Shown here: in pieces, positions 11,113-19,958 of the stretch
Numbering within the stretch: the first letter of the stretch is position 1
Layout: each line of letters begins with the position of its first letter
DNA from: Rhizobium tumorigenes
GTDB taxonomy: Bacteria; Pseudomonadota; Alphaproteobacteria; Rhizobiales; Rhizobiaceae
Direction: 5' to 3'
Assembly (NCBI RefSeq): GCF_003240565.2
Contig: NZ_CP117256.1
Location: 434,001-498,000 of the forward strand
Length of the DNA: 64,000 bases
The notes under the pieces: generated by a model
What the model was told of the DNA's origin: nothing
The model's input: the letters and a program-made list of their open reading frames with translations, nothing else
Database searches by the model: none
Made by a program: the position numbers and the translations under genes

Positions 11113-11538
11113 CTAACTTTGGGGCTTTCTAGGTGTCACATCTGCCGCCAAGACAAGGCTGACAGGCGGAGAACCGCTTGCGTCGCCTGCAATTACAGCG
11201 GACACGTAGGCAAGCGCGTTCTTCATTCCGTTCATCGTGTACGGTTTTTCAATTGCGCCGATCGCGCCGGCAAAATCCTGCGGGATCTTCTTGATGTTGC
11301 CACTTACAAAGACGTAAGGAATACCGGCGGCGGCCAGTTCGCGTCCGACATCGACGCCAGTCGGCCCGTCCGTGAGGTGGATATCGACGAACGCGAAGTC
11401 GGGTTTCGATGAACCAATCTGCTCCTGGGCCTGACTTCTGCTCATGGCGAGCCCTGTGACCTCGTGGCCCGCCATCTCCACTTCGCTCTCCAGCTCCATG
11501 GCGAGCAGCATCTCATCCTCGACGATCATGACTTTCAA
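11113..11538 (-). CDS. Single-domain response regulator
   Basis: A 141-residue stand-alone receiver. [20 protein letters not shown] supplies the acidic pair, [11 protein letters not shown] carries the phosphoacceptor Asp, [10 protein letters not shown] the Ser/Thr position and [10 protein letters not shown] the conserved Lys-Pro. It has no output domain. Its start overlaps the end of the LOV kinase gene by 4 bases, so it is translationally coupled and is the likely phosphorylation partner. In Caulobacter and Brucella, LOV kinases work with a small receiver of this kind and feed into the general stress response; here that is inference. Confidence 0.9.
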   Translation of the reverse strand: MKVMIVEDEMLLAMELESEVEMAGHEVTGLAMSRSQAQEQIGSSKPDFAFVDIHLTDGPTGVDVGRELAAAGIPYVFVSGNIKKIPQDFAGAIGAIEKPYTMNGMKNALAYVSAVIAGDASGSPPVSLVLAADVTPRKPQS

Positions 11539-12662
11539 TGTGTATTCTCCTGATGATCGTCGACCAACAAAACCACGTTTACGATCGTTTTTCGACCTTC
11601 CTGCTTCCGTTCAATTTCGGCTCCAAGCTGACGAGCTGACGCCTCCAGTAGCATCTGGCCAAGCTCGGCATTTTCGATATCCGGCTCGACGGGCTCGGAT
11701 GTATCCTCGATCCTGATCAGGAAATGCCCGTTTAGGCGTCGGACGACGACGTGAATATCGCCTCCTCCGTCACTCAATCCTCGGCGGACCGCGTCTCCGA
11801 CCAACTCATTCACGATCAGCGAAAGCGGAGTGGCCTTGACCGCGGGCACCAGCAGCGGCGAAAGATCGAGGGTGAGGCGTATATCCTTGCGGCCGGTTGC
11901 ATCGACGAGGTCGGTCACCAGCTCGCGCGCGAACTCGGATATATCGAACTTCGAGACGTCGTCGAGTGTGAACAGTTTTCGCTGGACGGTACTGAGCGCC
12001 TCGATTCGATTAAGCACGGACATCAGCGTGTGCCTGCGACCGTCGTCCTTGGTAACCCGTGCCTGCATCTTCACGATGGACGCCATCGTCAGCAGGTTGT
12101 TTTTCACGCGGTGGTCGACTTCATGGACCAGCAATGTACGAGCCTCGAGCGCCGAGCGAAGGTTTGCCGTGTGTTTGGCAACCTCGGCTTCAGCCGCATG
12201 CCGGGCGGCCGCTAGATCGGACTCGCGGCTTTTGACATTGGTGAAGTCGAGTTGTGACGCAAAGAAATAGATGATCGCACCGGTCTCATCTCGTACCGGG
12301 CTGATGAACACAGCATTCCAGAACTGGCTACCATCTTTCCGGTAGTTGAGAATATCGACGGCGACGTCTTGCCCGGCTGCGATTGCTTCTCGGATCTTCG
12401 AGATCGTTTCCCGATCTGTTTCCGGTCCCTGCAGAAAACGGCAGTTGCGGCCGATGACCTCATCGTCGCTATACCCGGACAGTCTTAGAAAAGCATTGTT
12501 ACAAAAAATAATCGGGTTATCGCTCTGGTTCGGATCGGTGACGATCATTGGCATCCGCGTTGCCTTGAAAGCAGCGGCGAAGGGATCCTCGCTGACATGG
12601 CCTGCGAGAAGCCGGTTGCCCGCGTCTCTGGCGTCGGTTTGAAACTGATCCCTTTCCGGCAT
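11535..12662 (-). CDS. LOV-domain (blue-light) histidine kinase, HisKA_2 type
   Basis: A 375-residue soluble kinase from ATG 12662 (MPERDQFQ). The N-terminal PAS/LOV domain (about residues 30-150) contains GRNCRFLQG, the flavin-binding motif whose Cys forms the light-induced adduct, plus [16 protein letters not shown] and [12 protein letters not shown] coiled helix leads to [20 protein letters not shown], the HisKA_2 phosphoacceptor region, and then an HATPase domain ([12 protein letters not shown]). No membrane helix is present. It is the second gene of a minus-strand operon after a multi-PAS kinase and is coupled to a receiver. It is probably a light sensor for stress or adhesion responses; other flavin or redox inputs are possible. 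Confidence 0.93.
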   Translation of the reverse strand: MPERDQFQTDARDAGNRLLAGHVSEDPFAAAFKATRMPMIVTDPNQSDNPIIFCNNAFLRLSGYSDDEVIGRNCRFLQGPETDRETISKIREAIAAGQDVAVDILNYRKDGSQFWNAVFISPVRDETGAIIYFFASQLDFTNVKSRESDLAAARHAAEAEVAKHTANLRSALEARTLLVHEVDHRVKNNLLTMASIVKMQARVTKDDGRRHTLMSVLNRIEALSTVQRKLFTLDDVSKFDISEFARELVTDLVDATGRKDIRLTLDLSPLLVPAVKATPLSLIVNELVGDAVRRGLSDGGGDIHVVVRRLNGHFLIRIEDTSEPVEPDIENAELGQMLLEASARQLGAEIERKQEGRKTIVNVVLLVDDHQENTH

Positions 12663-12726
12663 GACAGTCCTGGCTATGGTTTCCGCAAATGAAGTCGCGA
12701 CAGCTAAAAGGGTTCCAAAGTATCCG

Positions 12727-14538
12727 TCAAACGTGAGGATGCAGCTGCGCTTCGATGTCACAGATCACGCCGGAAAAATCATAGACGATCGTCGAGCGCC
12801 CATGCATTTCTGCAGCCAACAGGCGTTCGACAAGACGGGATCCAAACCCTTTCCGCGTCGGAGGAACCACGGGCGGGCCATCTTTTTCTTGCCAGCGGAG
12901 GTTGAGCGCTCCCGTTTTGTCATCGTAGGTCCAGCTGATCGCGACCTTGCCTTCCGAAACCGAAAGCGCTCCGTACTTTGCTGCGTTTGTGCCCAGCTCG
13001 TGAAGTGCAAGTGACAGCGATGCGACGGCCTTTTGCGGCAGCAGCACCGGCACACCGATGATTTCGAACCGCTCCGGGGGATAGGGGGCGACGGCCTGTT
13101 CGACAACCGCCGTGAGTTCCGCACGTTGCCAGTCGTCCTGAGCAAGAAGATCGTGCGCATGGGCCATGGCTGAAAGGCGTGCCTCAAATGCGCTGACAGC
13201 TTCGCCTTCGCCATTGTCTTTTCCAAACGTCTGCCTGGCGATGGCAATGACTGTCGCAAAGACATTTTTGACGCGATGGTGTAATTCGCCGATCAGGACC
13301 GCTTGGAGACGCTCAGCCTCCCTTCGCGCGGAAATGTCATGCGCAATCTTTGAGGCGCCGATGATCTGGCCGGCGCTGTCAAAAATCGGCGAGACACTGA
13401 GAAGCACGTCGACCAAACGGCCGTTTTTATGCCGCCGCTTTGTCTCGTAGGGTTCAACCCGAAATCCCGCTTTGATCTGGCTAAGAAGAGCCGGCTCCTC
13501 GTCAAGACGATCCTCGGGGACAAGACCCATGACCGACCTTCCGACAATCTCTTCAGCTTTGAAGCCGTACAGGCGTTCAGCCGCTGTATTCCAGGATGTG
13601 ATGGTCATCTCTAGATCTATACCTACGATGGCATCGTTGGACGAGGCAATGATGGACGCCAGCAGGCGTTCCACTTCCTGGTTCTTCTTTCTTTCGCTGA
13701 TATCGACGGAGACGACAGCCACCTGAAGGATTTTGCCGACCTCGTCTCGAAGAGCCGACACCGTGTTGTTGACCCATAAGAGATTGCCATCCTTTCGGAC
13801 GTAGCGTTTCTCGATGTCGAAGCTTTTGCCTGTTTCCGCCAGAAGCTTGTAAAGCCTGCTCTGCTCAGGAAGATCCCCAGGATAGGTAATGTCGCGGACG
13901 TTTTTGCCGACCAGCTCATGTTCGTCATAGCCAAGTATTTCGCAAAACCGGCCATTGACGTGCAGGATCTCGCCGTCGAGGCTGCCCTGGCCGATCCCAG
14001 CTGCTGACTGCGATACGACCGCCCGTAACCGTTCCTCGCTTTGCCGCAACGCGTGTTCGACGCGGATGCGATCGGTGGTTTCGCTCACGATGCAAAACAC
14101 GCCCCGCACATTTCGATCCTCATCATGGATTGGGGAATAGGAGATGTCGAAATAGACCGTCTCGGGATGCCCATGGCGCTCGATGTAGAAGGGGCGATCC
14201 TTGGCGGCCACTGTCTCGCCGGTGTCAAGCACCTGACGCAGGAGAGGCCCAAGGTCGTCCCAGAGTTCGCTCCAGTTCTCCTGTGCTGGTCGACCGAAGG
14301 CTTTGGGATGCCGCAGTCCAATGCTTGGCGCATAGGCCTCATTGTAAAGTGCCACGAAATCAGGACCCCAGAAAAGCACGATCTGCGCCTTCGACGGCAA
14401 CATGATGTCGACAGCGCTCCGGAGACAGCCCGGCCATGACGACGGCGGACCGAGCACGCTCATATCCCAGCCGCCGCTCTCGATCATTCGAGAGATTTCG
14501 TCCTGTCCCCAACGCGTCTTTCCGGTCCCGTCCGACAT
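12727..14538 (-). CDS. Multi-PAS sensor histidine kinase (HWE/HisKA_2)
   Basis: A 603-residue soluble kinase from ATG 14538 ([10 protein letters not shown]). The first 160 residues hold a PAS-like domain beginning with [20 protein letters not shown], common in front of HWE kinases. Two further PAS/PAC units follow: [20 protein letters not shown] ending in DISERKK, and [20 protein letters not shown] ending in [11 protein letters not shown]. The kinase core has [20 protein letters not shown] (phosphoacceptor His) and [14 protein letters not shown] (N box), then [11 protein letters not shown]. It lies 64 bases upstream of the LOV kinase gene in the same direction, and the two may form heteromeric signalling with the downstream receivers. 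The ligand is unknown. Confidence 0.93.
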   Translation of the reverse strand: MSDGTGKTRWGQDEISRMIESGGWDMSVLGPPSSWPGCLRSAVDIMLPSKAQIVLFWGPDFVALYNEAYAPSIGLRHPKAFGRPAQENWSELWDDLGPLLRQVLDTGETVAAKDRPFYIERHGHPETVYFDISYSPIHDEDRNVRGVFCIVSETTDRIRVEHALRQSEERLRAVVSQSAAGIGQGSLDGEILHVNGRFCEILGYDEHELVGKNVRDITYPGDLPEQSRLYKLLAETGKSFDIEKRYVRKDGNLLWVNNTVSALRDEVGKILQVAVVSVDISERKKNQEVERLLASIIASSNDAIVGIDLEMTITSWNTAAERLYGFKAEEIVGRSVMGLVPEDRLDEEPALLSQIKAGFRVEPYETKRRHKNGRLVDVLLSVSPIFDSAGQIIGASKIAHDISARREAERLQAVLIGELHHRVKNVFATVIAIARQTFGKDNGEGEAVSAFEARLSAMAHAHDLLAQDDWQRAELTAVVEQAVAPYPPERFEIIGVPVLLPQKAVASLSLALHELGTNAAKYGALSVSEGKVAISWTYDDKTGALNLRWQEKDGPPVVPPTRKGFGSRLVERLLAAEMHGRSTIVYDFSGVICDIEAQLHPHV

Positions 14539-14834
14539 CGGCGCCCGCTCCACATTTCCAGAGCGACCTTGCCAGTGCCGCACTCGATTTAACCGGGAAA
14601 TAAATTATGGAGTTGGCAGAATCTTGCAAGACTTTTTACCACCTCGGAAAGGCTTGGTTTTGTGATTGCAGTAGGCAGGTCTAAAGACACGTCCGGCACC
14701 TTAGCCCGCAGATCCAAAACACGACGCTTTATCCAAGCAAAAAAGGACTGATTGCGAGTTGGGAACTTCGACAGCCAAAAGAGGTTTCTACCGGCGACCT
14801 TACGGTCGCCATCTCAACAATCAGGAAGAAAATT

Positions 14835-15410
14835 ATGACTCTCGAAGGCAAGAAGATTTCGATCCTCATCGCACCCCGCGGCACCGAAGAGGCTGAATTC
14901 AAGAAGCCCAAGGAAGCAGTCGAGGCTGCCGGCGCTAAAGTCACGGTGGTCGGCGTTGAGGCAGGCGAAGCCAAGACAAATAATAGCGACCTCGACCCCG
15001 GAAGCTCGTACACCGTAGACAAAAAGGTGACAGAGGTTGCTGCGAGCGACTTTGACGGCCTTGTCATTCCAGGTGGATGCGTCGGCGCAGATAAGCTGCG
15101 AGCCGACGCCGACATCATTTCGTTTGTTCGGTCATTCTTCGAGCAGGGGAAGCCCGTCGGCGTCATCTGCCATGGTCCGTGGCTCTTGGTGGAAGCAGAC
15201 GTTCTGGAGGGGCGAACAGTAACATCCTACTCGTCGATCCGGAAAGACATCGAAAACGCTGGTGGAACCTGGGTGGACAAGGAAGTGGTCACCGACAAGG
15301 GACTGGTTACGAGCCGGAAGCCCGACGATCTCCAGGCATTCTGTGCGAAGATCGTTGAGGAGTTCGCAGAGGGAAAGCATCCGGAGCAGTCCCGCAGCGT
15401 CGTCGCCTGA
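14835..15410 (+). CDS. DJ-1/PfpI-family protein
   Basis: A 191-residue PfpI-type member of the DJ-1 superfamily. GVICHGPWLLVEADVLEGR carries the nucleophile-elbow Cys112 followed by His113, and GTEEAEF near residue 18 supplies the conserved Glu. The C-terminal TSRKPDDLQAFCAKIVEEFA is typical. These proteins act as deglycases, chaperones or stress-linked hydrolases, usually as oligomers. A perfect 7-bp hairpin (GGCGACC-TTAC-GGTCGCC, 14793-14810) lies just upstream of the ATG, with AGGAAG in between; it may influence translation. Its neighbours are stress-type small genes. Confidence 0.9.
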   Translation: MTLEGKKISILIAPRGTEEAEFKKPKEAVEAAGAKVTVVGVEAGEAKTNNSDLDPGSSYTVDKKVTEVAASDFDGLVIPGGCVGADKLRADADIISFVRSFFEQGKPVGVICHGPWLLVEADVLEGRTVTSYSSIRKDIENAGGTWVDKEVVTDKGLVTSRKPDDLQAFCAKIVEEFAEGKHPEQSRSVVA

Positions 15411-15723
15411 CCTGTCCAGCCAGCGGTTACATTTTCGTGCCCGCGATCACCGAAGGCTGCGGGCAACGCCTTGTTTAAGGCAATGGCGTCAAGATCGACA
15501 CGCTGATCGGGGTAGCGGACCCCGCTTCTCCTGTTGCATGGCTGGCCGCAGACCAGGATGGCCGGGCGGCCGGGGCCCGTAAGGTATGGGTTCTCTTCGC
15601 ATGAGCGTCTCTGCCTGCGGACGTGAGGCCCGAAAATCCCGCCCCTTGGGGACGTGCCCTTGTACTGAACGGCACGCAATTGACCAATGCTGGTAGAAGT
15701 CGACGACTGCTCGCCCGGGTCGC

Positions 15724-15748
15724 GGAACTTTGACGATGAGACATCGTT
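15724..15748 (+). promoter_or_regulatory. EcfG-type general stress promoter
   Basis: GGAAC (15724-15728), a 16-base spacer, and CGTT (15745-15748) match the alphaproteobacterial general-stress sigma factor EcfG consensus (GGAAC-N16/17-CGTT). It lies 34 bases upstream of the ATG at 15783, the right distance for a transcription start. This predicts PhyR/EcfG control of the small Lys-rich gene and perhaps the next gene. Confidence 0.7.
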
Positions 15749-15782
15749 TTCTTTTCTTCATTGAAGCAAGAGGAGATGTTCC

Positions 15783-16097
15783 ATGCCCCAGGGCGACAAA
15801 TCCGCATATACCGACAAGCAGAAGCGCAAGGCCGAGCATATCGAGGAAGGCTACGAAGACCGTGGCATCTCCGATCAGGAAGCCGAACGCCGTGCCTGGG
15901 CCACCGTCAACAAGGAAAGTGGCGGTGGCAAGAAGTCAGGGTCTGGCCGCGGCCATGCCGAAAACCACGCCTCTTCCGAAAAGGGCGGACGCAAGGGCGG
16001 TGCCGCCGCTGCGTCGCGCACCAAGGAAGAGCGCTCGGCCTCAGCCAAGAAAGCTGCAGCCACGCGCAAGCGCAACGAGCAGCATGCGCATCATTGA
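15783..16097 (+). CDS. Small Lys/Ala-rich stress-type protein
   Basis: A 104-residue, very basic, low-complexity protein. The N-terminal 45 residues (SAYTDKQKRKAEHIEEGYED) form a conserved head seen in rhizobial proteins often labelled plasmid stabilization. The rest is rich in Gly, Lys, Ser and Ala (ERSASAKKAAATRKRNEQHA), suggesting nucleic-acid binding or a disordered protectant. An AGAGGAG ribosome site precedes the ATG. An EcfG-type promoter lies just upstream. A role in stress survival fits better than plasmid stability, but this is inference. Confidence 0.75.
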   Translation: MPQGDKSAYTDKQKRKAEHIEEGYEDRGISDQEAERRAWATVNKESGGGKKSGSGRGHAENHASSEKGGRKGGAAAASRTKEERSASAKKAAATRKRNEQHAHH

Positions 16098-16148
16098 TAG
16101 GACACGGCGTCACGACAGTGGCGCCATTTCTTCTATGGAGGAACGTTC

Positions 16149-16433
16149 ATGCCGAAGAAGAAATCGAAACAGAAATGGTCGCAGGATGTCACTGACAACA
16201 GCGACGCGATGGACCTGAAAGACGGTGTCTTCAAACAGCGCAGCGCCAAGAAGATCGCCGACTCGCTGAAAGCCTCGGCCGAACACAGCGACCGCCGCAA
16301 GGCCAGCCCTTTCCAGTCCGCCATGTCGATGCTGAATTTCGACATCAATCGCGCGGGCAAGCAGCTGTCGAAGTCGCGCCTGGCGACCCTTGATCGCGCC
16401 AAGGATGAATTGCGCAAGGATTTCGGGAAGTAG
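16149..16433 (+). CDS. DUF3175 family protein
   Basis: A 94-residue basic protein beginning MPKKKSKQKWSQDVTDNSDA and containing DLKDGVFKQRSAKKIADSLK, which I recognise as the DUF3175 pattern. SPFQSAMSMLNFDINRAGKQ continues the family core. The family is small, soluble and of unknown function. It lies 51 bases after the Lys-rich gene in the same direction, with GGAGGAACG upstream of its ATG, so it may share the stress promoter. Confidence 0.8.
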   Translation: MPKKKSKQKWSQDVTDNSDAMDLKDGVFKQRSAKKIADSLKASAEHSDRRKASPFQSAMSMLNFDINRAGKQLSKSRLATLDRAKDELRKDFGK

Positions 16434-16539
16434 CCAAAACACTGATCATCGGGGCGGCATCGCCAATAGCCCGGCTACCGCCACGCGATCCGCCGACAGA
16501 TGATTGAGCGTGTTGCTTTGGCGGTTCGTTTCAAAACTT

Positions 16540-16737
16540 GCTTTTGATCCCTTGTTGGTCGCAGCGGGCAAACGTTATGGGAGGGCGATCTTCATGCCGG
16601 GTAGGAACGCCCCGCCCCTCACCTATCCGGGCAAAGATGGCCGCCAGTATGTTGCGATTGCTGCTAGTGGGCACGGTGGCCTACAATCTCGGAACGGCGA
16701 CGAGTTTGTCGCTTTCGCGGTACCGAAAGGATCTTAA
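16540..16737 (+). pseudogene. PQQ-dependent dehydrogenase, C-terminal relic
   Basis: The frame reads APPLTYPGKDGRQYVAIAAS, then GHGGLQSRNGDEFVAFAVPK and GS, stop. This matches the last beta-propeller blade of membrane-bound quinoprotein (glucose/quinate-type) dehydrogenases, which end in a DGRQYV.IAA.GH...GD...AFALP pattern. The hundreds of upstream residues are missing, so this is a 3-prime fragment left by a deletion or rearrangement between DUF3175 and mgtC-like genes. Confidence 0.75.
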
Positions 16738-16899
16738 AGAGCGTCTGATCCACCCTTCCAATACGCCCGAGTCGCTTCGGGAGCTCAGCCGATCGTGCTC
16801 CCTTGCCTGACGGCCCTGAACGCGAGCGACATTCCGTGAGGGCTGCAAAGGAGAGGTGGAATGCAGAGTACCGGCTCATTCAAATCGGTGTGAACACAA

Positions 16900-17613
16900 A
16901 TGGATATGGATATCATGCCTGTCGTTCCGACCTGGACCGAAATTGCCTGGCGGCTGGCGTTGACGGTCGCCGCCGGTTGCCTGATCGGCCTCAACCGTGA
17001 AGCCGGCGGCCACCCAGCAGGCTTCCGAACGACGCTGCTGGTCGGCCTTGCTGCTTGCCTCGCTATGATTCAGTCCAATTTGTTACTCGGTACCACCGGC
17101 AAAACCGATCAGTTCTTCGCGGTTATGGATACGCTCAGGTTTCCACTCGGCATACTGACCGGCGTCGGTTTCATCGGTGGAGGAGCGATCCTGAAGCGGG
17201 GTGACATGGTCACGGGGGTAACCACCGCGGCGACACTGTGGATCATGACGGCGATTGGCCTTTGCATCGGCGGCGGCCAGTGGATCGTCGGCAGCACTGG
17301 CGCCATTATCGCTTTCGTCGTTCTTTCGCCATTCAAGATGTTTGACGAAGCTATTCCCCGGATGCAAAAGGCCCGCGTTGTCATCGAACCTCTCGAATCC
17401 AGCGACATCGTAGATTTGTCGGAATTTCTACCGGCGAGCAGTTCCTGCAGATTCATTGGCAGAAAACTCACAGAGTCCGAGCAAAATATCGCGCTGTCAT
17501 TTAAAATCGGCTGGCGGAAAATGGACGCGATGGCGCTGTCTCGTCACCTGGAAGAGGTGGGAAGTAAACGGTTCAGGATACTGGAACTTAAGCTTCTCAA
17601 CGCAACCACTTGA
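16900..17613 (+). CDS. MgtC/SapB family membrane protein
   Basis: A 237-residue MgtC/SapB protein. The N-terminal membrane domain has WRLALTVAAGCLIGLNREAG, then HPAGFRTTLLVGLAACLAMI, the glycine-rich LRFPLGILTGVGFIGGGAIL with the family signature, and TGVTTAATLWIMTAIGLCIG. A soluble ACT-like C-terminal domain follows (about 155-237). MgtC proteins inhibit the F1Fo ATP synthase or adapt cells to low magnesium and acid stress. In-frame ATGs at 16900, 16906 and 16915 make the exact start uncertain; no strong ribosome site separates them. Confidence 0.9.
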   Translation: MDMDIMPVVPTWTEIAWRLALTVAAGCLIGLNREAGGHPAGFRTTLLVGLAACLAMIQSNLLLGTTGKTDQFFAVMDTLRFPLGILTGVGFIGGGAILKRGDMVTGVTTAATLWIMTAIGLCIGGGQWIVGSTGAIIAFVVLSPFKMFDEAIPRMQKARVVIEPLESSDIVDLSEFLPASSSCRFIGRKLTESEQNIALSFKIGWRKMDAMALSRHLEEVGSKRFRILELKLLNATT

Positions 17614-17661
17614 CGGGATTCCCACCGATTGGCTGATTTGCCCTATCTTTTGAGGTCTACC

Positions 17662-17865
17662 ATGACTGCTGGTATATTTCTTACGGATGATGAGCTCGAC
17701 ATGTTGAGCGATGCTGAACTGCGCTCCTTAAGAGACATGTGGATCCGCGCGGTGGAAGCCGAAAACCGCAAGCTTAATCATGACGGGCCTATAGACAAGG
17801 TCGACACAATGATCTGCCAAGCGCACAAGATTGCACGTATCTTGGAAGGCCGAAGAAATTCTTGA
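17662..17865 (+). CDS. Small hypothetical protein (67 residues)
   Basis: A 67-residue acidic, mostly helical protein beginning MTAGIFLTDDELDMLSDAEL. TGAGG lies upstream of the ATG at 17662. It starts 48 bases after the MgtC gene in the same direction and could be cotranscribed. No domain was recognised. Its composition (LRSLRDMWIRAVEAENRKLN) supports a real protein. Confidence 0.55.
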   Translation: MTAGIFLTDDELDMLSDAELRSLRDMWIRAVEAENRKLNHDGPIDKVDTMICQAHKIARILEGRRNS

Positions 17866-18299
17866 GCGCGAAGTATTTCAAGTTTTACGCACAGCCTCCG
17901 CGCCCTGTGGCGGTCCGCCTTGCCTTTGACGTGTAACCTTCTACGTTTGCCGTTGCAGCGGCCGGAACAGCCGCCACAATGTGTCTCAATCCGTATCCGT
18001 CGAGATGGATGGTGCAGCGGCACTTCAAGTCGAGCGTGCCAGCTTGACAACCAGACCATCCAAACGCTGGCAAATGTACGGGATCAGATAGATATCGATC
18101 CTGCCTCGGCTCGTGTGTAGGTCGGGCAGGAATCAGTTAAATTAAATTAGTCTACCGGCGTTTAAGTTTTCAACTCGTGAGGACGTGGAACCCGAAGGCG
18201 GGTCATCCGTAGTCTACCCATGCACTGGCGGGACTTAACCTGCTGAAAGAGTAAGTCCTCGCGCTCATTGGGAAGGCGCGAATAAAGTTGAAAGATATC
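17866..18299. other. Intergenic region
   Basis: About 430 bases between a plus-strand and a minus-strand gene. No protein family, RNA gene or clear intrinsic terminator was seen. Short frames here lack start signals and family resemblance. Confidence 0.3.
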
Positions 18300-18752
18300 T
18301 TACTCCTCGGATGGCTCGATCGTATCGGCAAAGATGGAGCCTGCGAGCACGCCGCGCGTAAGGTCATCTCTATCCCTATCGATCTGAATCACCGTATAAA
18401 GCTTTTCGCTCCGAAAAGCGCTGGCATTGGAAGTCGTCACATCCTCTGCCGGGGCAGCGTCAATTTTCATGAAGTCGCGTTCATGAGCAGATGCAACAAT
18501 GCGGGCGTCGCCGGACGTTCTCGCCGCAACAACAACCTCTCCCTGGTAAGGAGAGTTCGCCCAGCGAGGGTCGTCCTGTTCAGCTATCGGCAGCAGCTTG
18601 TAGATGTTGAGTTTCTCGCCGTCGCCAATTTTGGGGGTCGGTATCTCAGCCGCGTCTTGTATCTGAGCCTGACTTTCCATCGACTTGCCGAATGTATTTG
18701 ACGTCGTGGCGTTATTCGGCTCGGTTCCATGTGTCTTGACTACATTTGACAT
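18300..18752 (-). CDS. Hypothetical protein under an EcfG-type promoter
   Basis: A 150-residue protein beginning MSNVVKTHGTEPNNATTSNT. The first 50 residues are Asn/Thr/Ser/Gln-rich and probably disordered. The rest is more ordered (LNIYKLLPIAEQDDPRWANS, then GEVVVAARTSGDARIVASAH and ERDFMKID). ATG 18752 has AAGGAG 6 bases upstream. An in-frame ATG at 18773 would sit about at the transcription start of the EcfG-type promoter (18778-18803), so I reject it. No family recognised; a role in general stress is inferred from the promoter. Confidence 0.65.
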   Translation of the reverse strand: MSNVVKTHGTEPNNATTSNTFGKSMESQAQIQDAAEIPTPKIGDGEKLNIYKLLPIAEQDDPRWANSPYQGEVVVAARTSGDARIVASAHERDFMKIDAAPAEDVTTSNASAFRSEKLYTVIQIDRDRDDLTRGVLAGSIFADTIEPSEE

Positions 18753-18777
18753 GCTTGCTCCTTGCATTTTCATAAGG

Positions 18778-18803
18778 AACGAATGTGCTGATGACTGAGT
18801 TCC
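18778..18803 (-). promoter_or_regulatory. EcfG-type general stress promoter
   Basis: On the minus strand, GGAAC (18803-18799), exactly 17 bases, then CGTT (18781-18778). This is a full match to the EcfG consensus. The start codon at 18752 lies 25 bases after the -10. It is the cleaner of the two EcfG-type promoters in the window. Confidence 0.75.
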
Positions 18804-18832
18804 GTCGCCTGTTCGTCATCTTAAATATACCG

Positions 18833-19153
18833 TCAGACGACAGGCACTTCGTTCCGCATGCGGTCGCCGCCAACCCGAATATTCGGCGTTGCTTCTTCGG
18901 CAATCTGAATGCACGCTTTGATCGGGATTGAAAGCTCGATCATCTCCTTTGAGCGGCGTTCATGGGCCACCAAAACCGCATTGTCGGTCCGGGAGCGGTT
19001 GGATTCCTCGAAGGCTGCCGGGATGGTGACTCCTGCCAAATAGAAACAGGGCTTGCCACTGCAACAGGCGTAAAATGCTGTCGTTGAAAAGCCGCCTTCG
19101 CGAAACGGTACCGGCCGCTGATCGTCTTGGCGGTGAAATTTCCAAAAACACAT
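18833..19153 (-). CDS. Small hypothetical protein (106 residues)
   Basis: A 106-residue frame from ATG 19153 (MCFWKFHRQDDQRPVPFREG). Features are a Cys pair region AFYACCSGKPCFYLAGVTIP and a helical C-terminal half (SKEMIELSIPIKACIQIAEE). No family was recognised. It is divergent from an XRE regulator 59 bases away and could be its target. A longer frame to 19246 overlaps the regulator and is unlikely. Confidence 0.45.
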   Translation of the reverse strand: MCFWKFHRQDDQRPVPFREGGFSTTAFYACCSGKPCFYLAGVTIPAAFEESNRSRTDNAVLVAHERRSKEMIELSIPIKACIQIAEEATPNIRVGGDRMRNEVPVV

Positions 19154-19212
19154 GGTAGTCAAGGTTTGTAACGGAGGCGGTGCGCCGCTGAATCCAGGAT
19201 GAGAGTGCCTTG

Positions 19213-19671
19213 ATGAGCAGACGTATTTCGAAAGTAGAAGGCCCACACCCTGTCGATGTATACGTTGGCCTTCGCCTACGAATGCGTCGCGCTCAGTTGG
19301 GCATGTCGCAGACTAGGCTTGCCGACGAACTTGGGATCACCTTCCAGCAGATTCAGAAATACGAGCGCGGCTCCAACCGGATTAGCGCGTCGATGCTGTA
19401 CGATATCGCACGCGTGGTAGGGGCTCAGATCGCTTACTTTTTTGAAGGCTTACCTGATATGGAAAGTGCCAGCCTACTGACGACATCAGTTCCCGAGCGA
19501 CACAAGAACTACTTGTCGAGCCCTGAAGGGCTTAAGTTGATCGAAGTCATGAGCGACCTTCCGAAATCGTTACACAGTAAGATATTGTCCCTCGCCGTCG
19601 CGGTCCGCAAATCCAGCGACGGTGGGTATGGCAACGAGGGAACCAGATCGCGCGAGGTTTCTGACCCGTAG
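19213..19671 (+). CDS. XRE-family helix-turn-helix regulator
   Basis: A 152-residue Cro/CI-type regulator. The HTH occupies about residues 18-72 with LRMRRAQLGMSQTRLADELG, ITFQQIQKYERGSNRISASM and LYDIARVVGAQIAYFFEGLP, the pattern of the PraR-like rhizobial family that binds DNA as a dimer. The C-terminal 70 residues are helical without a known ligand domain. ATG 19213 is preferred over TTG 19210. Related proteins control quorum sensing, biofilm or phage-like functions in rhizobia; the target here is unknown. Confidence 0.88.
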   Translation: MSRRISKVEGPHPVDVYVGLRLRMRRAQLGMSQTRLADELGITFQQIQKYERGSNRISASMLYDIARVVGAQIAYFFEGLPDMESASLLTTSVPERHKNYLSSPEGLKLIEVMSDLPKSLHSKILSLAVAVRKSSDGGYGNEGTRSREVSDP

Positions 19672-19958
19672 ACCGTCGCTGGAGCGTGCCTATAGCTGCA
19701 ACAAGCGATTTCGCGGACCGTAACGATCAGGACCCCCGTGGTCGCCGACGGTCCCAGAAAGCCCTGATGGTTTGACACCGAAGGCGCCGTCACGCGCAGA
19801 AAGTCGAGGCAAGACCGGGACCTGATCGAACGCTATCGTCCGCCTTGAAAGTAGTCGAACCGTCGGCTGCGCCGTTGGGTACGCAATATTCTCATCACAC
19901 ATCGACCAACCGCCGTTCCCGATTTCCTTTGTGAAAATTCGCGCGGCCCTCGAAATTA

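Noticed and set aside
14762..14790. GGAAC upstream of the PfpI gene considered as an EcfG promoter.
   Set aside because: No CGTT at 16-17 bases; only GTTT-like sequence at the wrong spacing.
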